Below, one piece after another: positions 5,652 to 6,551 of a DNA stretch of 6,551 nt. This DNA is from Blastococcus sp. CT_GayMR20. GTDB taxonomy: Bacteria; Actinomycetota; Actinomycetes; Mycobacteriales; Geodermatophilaceae. A program made the position numbers and the translations under genes. A model generated the notes under the pieces. That model saw nothing but the letters and a program-made list of their open reading frames with translations. It had not been told where the DNA came from and ran no database searches. Location of the stretch: positions 1 to 6,551 of the forward strand of contig NZ_SPQM01000207.1 in assembly GCF_004570345.1 (NCBI RefSeq), given 5' to 3'. Each line of letters starts with the position of its first letter. Within the stretch, counting starts at the first letter, position 1.

Positions 5652-5807
5652 TCATCGTGTGGCCTCGCGCTGGCGCTTGATGCGGACCGGCCGTCGTTGC
5701 GAGTGCCGACGCTCCGGCTGTGGTCGACATCGGTCGCATCTGCCGTCGCGGGCGTTGGTCGCGACGGCGACGGGCGCGTGGCAGTCGGGGCAGTGGCGGC
5801 TGGTCAT
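5652..5807 (-). CDS. zinc-ribbon-like small protein, 51 aa
   Basis: ATG at 5807 overlaps the SWIM gene's stop (ATGA). The protein starts MTSRHCPDCHAPVAV and contains CDRC, giving a C-x2-C-x14-C-x2-C zinc ribbon (Cys6, 9, 24, 27). A strongly basic tail follows (PERRHSQRRPVRIKRQREAT), which would suit nucleic-acid binding. A frame extension to 5894 lies inside the SWIM gene and is not needed. Coupling to the SWIM and replication genes suggests a role in DNA or RNA metabolism of the element. Confidence 0.75.
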   Translation of the reverse strand: MTSRHCPDCHAPVAVATNARDGRCDRCRPQPERRHSQRRPVRIKRQREATR

Positions 5808-6052
5808 CGAGTGCTCCGCTGTTCGTGGGCGACGGTGACCAGGCGGAGCGCCACCAGGTGCGCGCACTGGTCGGTGCGGGTTGGGCAGTTGCAAGACCAG
5901 TCGGCGTCAGAGCTCCACTCGGTCCGGTAGACGAGGTCGGAGTCGCCGCGGACGAAGGCGACGACGCCCGAGCGGGAGACCTGGCGGACGGTGAGCCGGC
6001 CTTCGACGAGGTACCGCCGGGCCTCGTCGGCCGTGCTCTCGCGGGCGGTCAC
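5804..6052 (-). CDS. SWIM zinc-finger protein, 82 aa
   Basis: A single small domain ends in a classic SWIM motif CxC-x6-CxH (CNCPTRTDQCAH; Cys54, Cys56, Cys63, His65), preceded by the usual strand-rich lead (RRYLVEGRLTVRQVSRSGVV, AFVRGDSDLVYRTEW). SWIM fingers bind zinc and take part in DNA or protein contacts; stand-alone SWIM proteins of this size are common in actinophage replication regions and their role is not settled. Start GTG at 6052 was chosen because it forms a GTGA overlap with the replication gene's stop, as at neighbouring junctions. A GTG at 6070 would add six residues. Confidence 0.85.
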   Translation of the reverse strand: MTARESTADEARRYLVEGRLTVRQVSRSGVVAFVRGDSDLVYRTEWSSDADWSCNCPTRTDQCAHLVALRLVTVAHEQRSTR

Positions 6053-6551
6053 GCGGTGCCCCGCGACCACTCGACGGGACCGCCGCGGTAGTCGGCCAGG
6101 GCCACGGCTACCTCCTCTTCCTCGGGGTCCTGTAGGTGCTCCTGTCCTTCCTGCCTGCCTGCCTGCCTTCCTGCCTGTGTTGTCCCGGGGATCCGTCCCG
6201 GGGGATGTCCCGAGTGACTGTCCCCGGGGACACCGGCCTTCTCGGCGCGCTGCCGGGCCTTCTTCTCGCGGTCTCGGCGGCGCGCGTTCTCCAGGACCTC
6301 CAGCTCGTCACGGCTGGTCTGCGTCGCCGCGAAGTCGGGTAGGACCAGCTGGCTCCCGTCTCGGGTGAGGACTCCGGCGGCCAGGAGTTCGACGACGTCG
6401 GCCGTGTTCGCACGTGGCATCAGCTCGACGTCGTCGGCCTCGAAGCGGCCGTCGGTGCGGTTGGCGACCGACCAGAGCAGCGCGGTCATGAAGGTCCGAT
6501 ATGCGGTGTCGGAGAGCTTCAGCAGCCTGCGGTCGACTAGCCACCGTTCCG
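6049..6551 (-). CDS. phage replication-organiser-like winged-helix protein (5' end outside window)
   Basis: The frame is open from the right edge, giving the last 166 residues. The first part (WLVDRRLLKLSDTAYRTFMT, then ALLWSVANRTDGRF, LMPRANTADVVELLAAGVL, LVLPDF) follows the winged-helix plan of actinophage replication-initiation and DnaD/DnaT-like proteins. Then comes the typical basic helix QTSRDELEVLENARRRDREK ending about residue 105, a low-complexity Gly/Pro/His/Gln linker (106-135) encoded by DNA repeats, and an acidic end (EEEEVAVALADYRGG). These proteins bind the origin and help load the helicase. The real start lies beyond 6551: sequence upstream of the internal ATG at 6489 is clearly in frame and fits the fold. 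It ends in a GTGA overlap with the SWIM gene. Confidence 0.75.
   Translation of the reverse strand, partial: ERWLVDRRLLKLSDTAYRTFMTALLWSVANRTDGRFEADDVELMPRANTADVVELLAAGVLTRDGSQLVLPDFAATQTSRDELEVLENARRRDREKKARQRAEKAGVPGDSHSGHPPGRIPGTTQAGRQAGRQEGQEHLQDPEEEEVAVALADYRGGPVEWSRGTA
6146..6177. repeat. tetranucleotide tract, eight CCTG/CCTT units
   Basis: Eight consecutive 4-bp units (CCTT, CCTG x4, CCTT, CCTG x2) lie inside the replication gene and encode its QAGRQAGRQEGQ linker. Gain or loss of one unit would shift the frame before the acidic C-terminus and before the overlapping SWIM start. Confidence 0.85.
6182..6232. repeat. four 12-13 bp GTCCC repeats in the replication gene, iteron-like
   Basis: GTCCC recurs at 6182, 6195, 6207 and 6220, with spacings of 13, 12 and 13 bp. 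Units 1 and 2 share GTCCCGGGG, unit 3 is divergent (GTCCCGAGTGACT) and unit 4 is within the perfect 14-bp palindrome TGTCCCCGGGGACA (6219-6232). They encode a non-conserved Gly/Pro linker, so the DNA rather than the protein may be what is kept. Confidence 0.55.

Noticed and set aside
5197..5739. 180-codon minus-strand ORF across the spacer
   Set aside because: Codon third positions are mixed rather than G/C-rich, it overlaps the zinc-ribbon gene out of frame, and its middle is made of hairpin sequence. It is probably an open frame by chance.
5331..5930. 199-codon plus-strand ORF across the spacer and the zinc-ribbon/SWIM genes
   Set aside because: It runs antisense through two well-supported small genes and shows no domain. 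The Trp-rich middle comes from GGTGG-type sequence in the spacer.
6004..6029. 8-bp inverted repeat CGACGAGG/CCTCGTCG in the SWIM gene
   Set aside because: About one such repeat is expected by chance, and it lies within normal coding sequence away from a gene boundary.

Overview
The window is high-GC DNA with GTG/TTG-rich, tightly overlapping genes, all on the minus strand. This fits an actinobacterial host. The content (a tape-measure protein, a phage-type replication protein, and SWIM, zinc-ribbon and HTH small proteins) points to an actinophage, a prophage or a phage-derived island. Transcription runs from high to low coordinates. No tRNA, rRNA, CRISPR array, transposase or integrase was seen.

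Replication-side block (6551 to 5652): a replication-organiser-like winged-helix protein enters from the right edge. It overlaps a SWIM zinc-finger gene by a GTGA junction, and that gene overlaps a 51-residue four-cysteine zinc-ribbon protein by an ATGA junction. The 3' half of the replication gene carries a (CCTG/CCTT)x8 tetranucleotide tract and four 12-13 bp GTCCC repeats, a possible in-gene origin.

Spacer (5651 to 5159): about 490 bp with no convincing gene but many inverted repeats in two clusters (5418-5578 and 5202-5320). They include a 12-bp bulged stem, a 10-bp perfect stem, a 7-bp stem and two compact palindromes. A 22-codon ORF with a good ribosome binding site lies in the second cluster. 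I read the spacer as a regulatory or structured leader region between the two blocks.

Second block (5158 to 1): eight cistrons are joined by 1-4 nt overlaps or 1-2 nt gaps. They are a CxxC-type small protein, a second CxxC protein, an excisionase/MerR-type HTH protein, a gene with a dihydrolipoamide-dehydrogenase-binding-like domain (PSBD) that appears broken by a frameshift, a 257-residue helical protein, a 52-residue peptide, and a large tape-measure protein that runs off the left edge. A perfect 13-bp inverted repeat sits exactly on the start codon of the HTH gene, which suggests autoregulation or translational control.

The layout is odd. Replication genes lead almost directly to the tape-measure gene, with no terminase, portal, capsid, major tail or ordinary G/GT chaperone genes between them. 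This could be a rearranged, satellite-like or decayed element, or an undescribed gene order.
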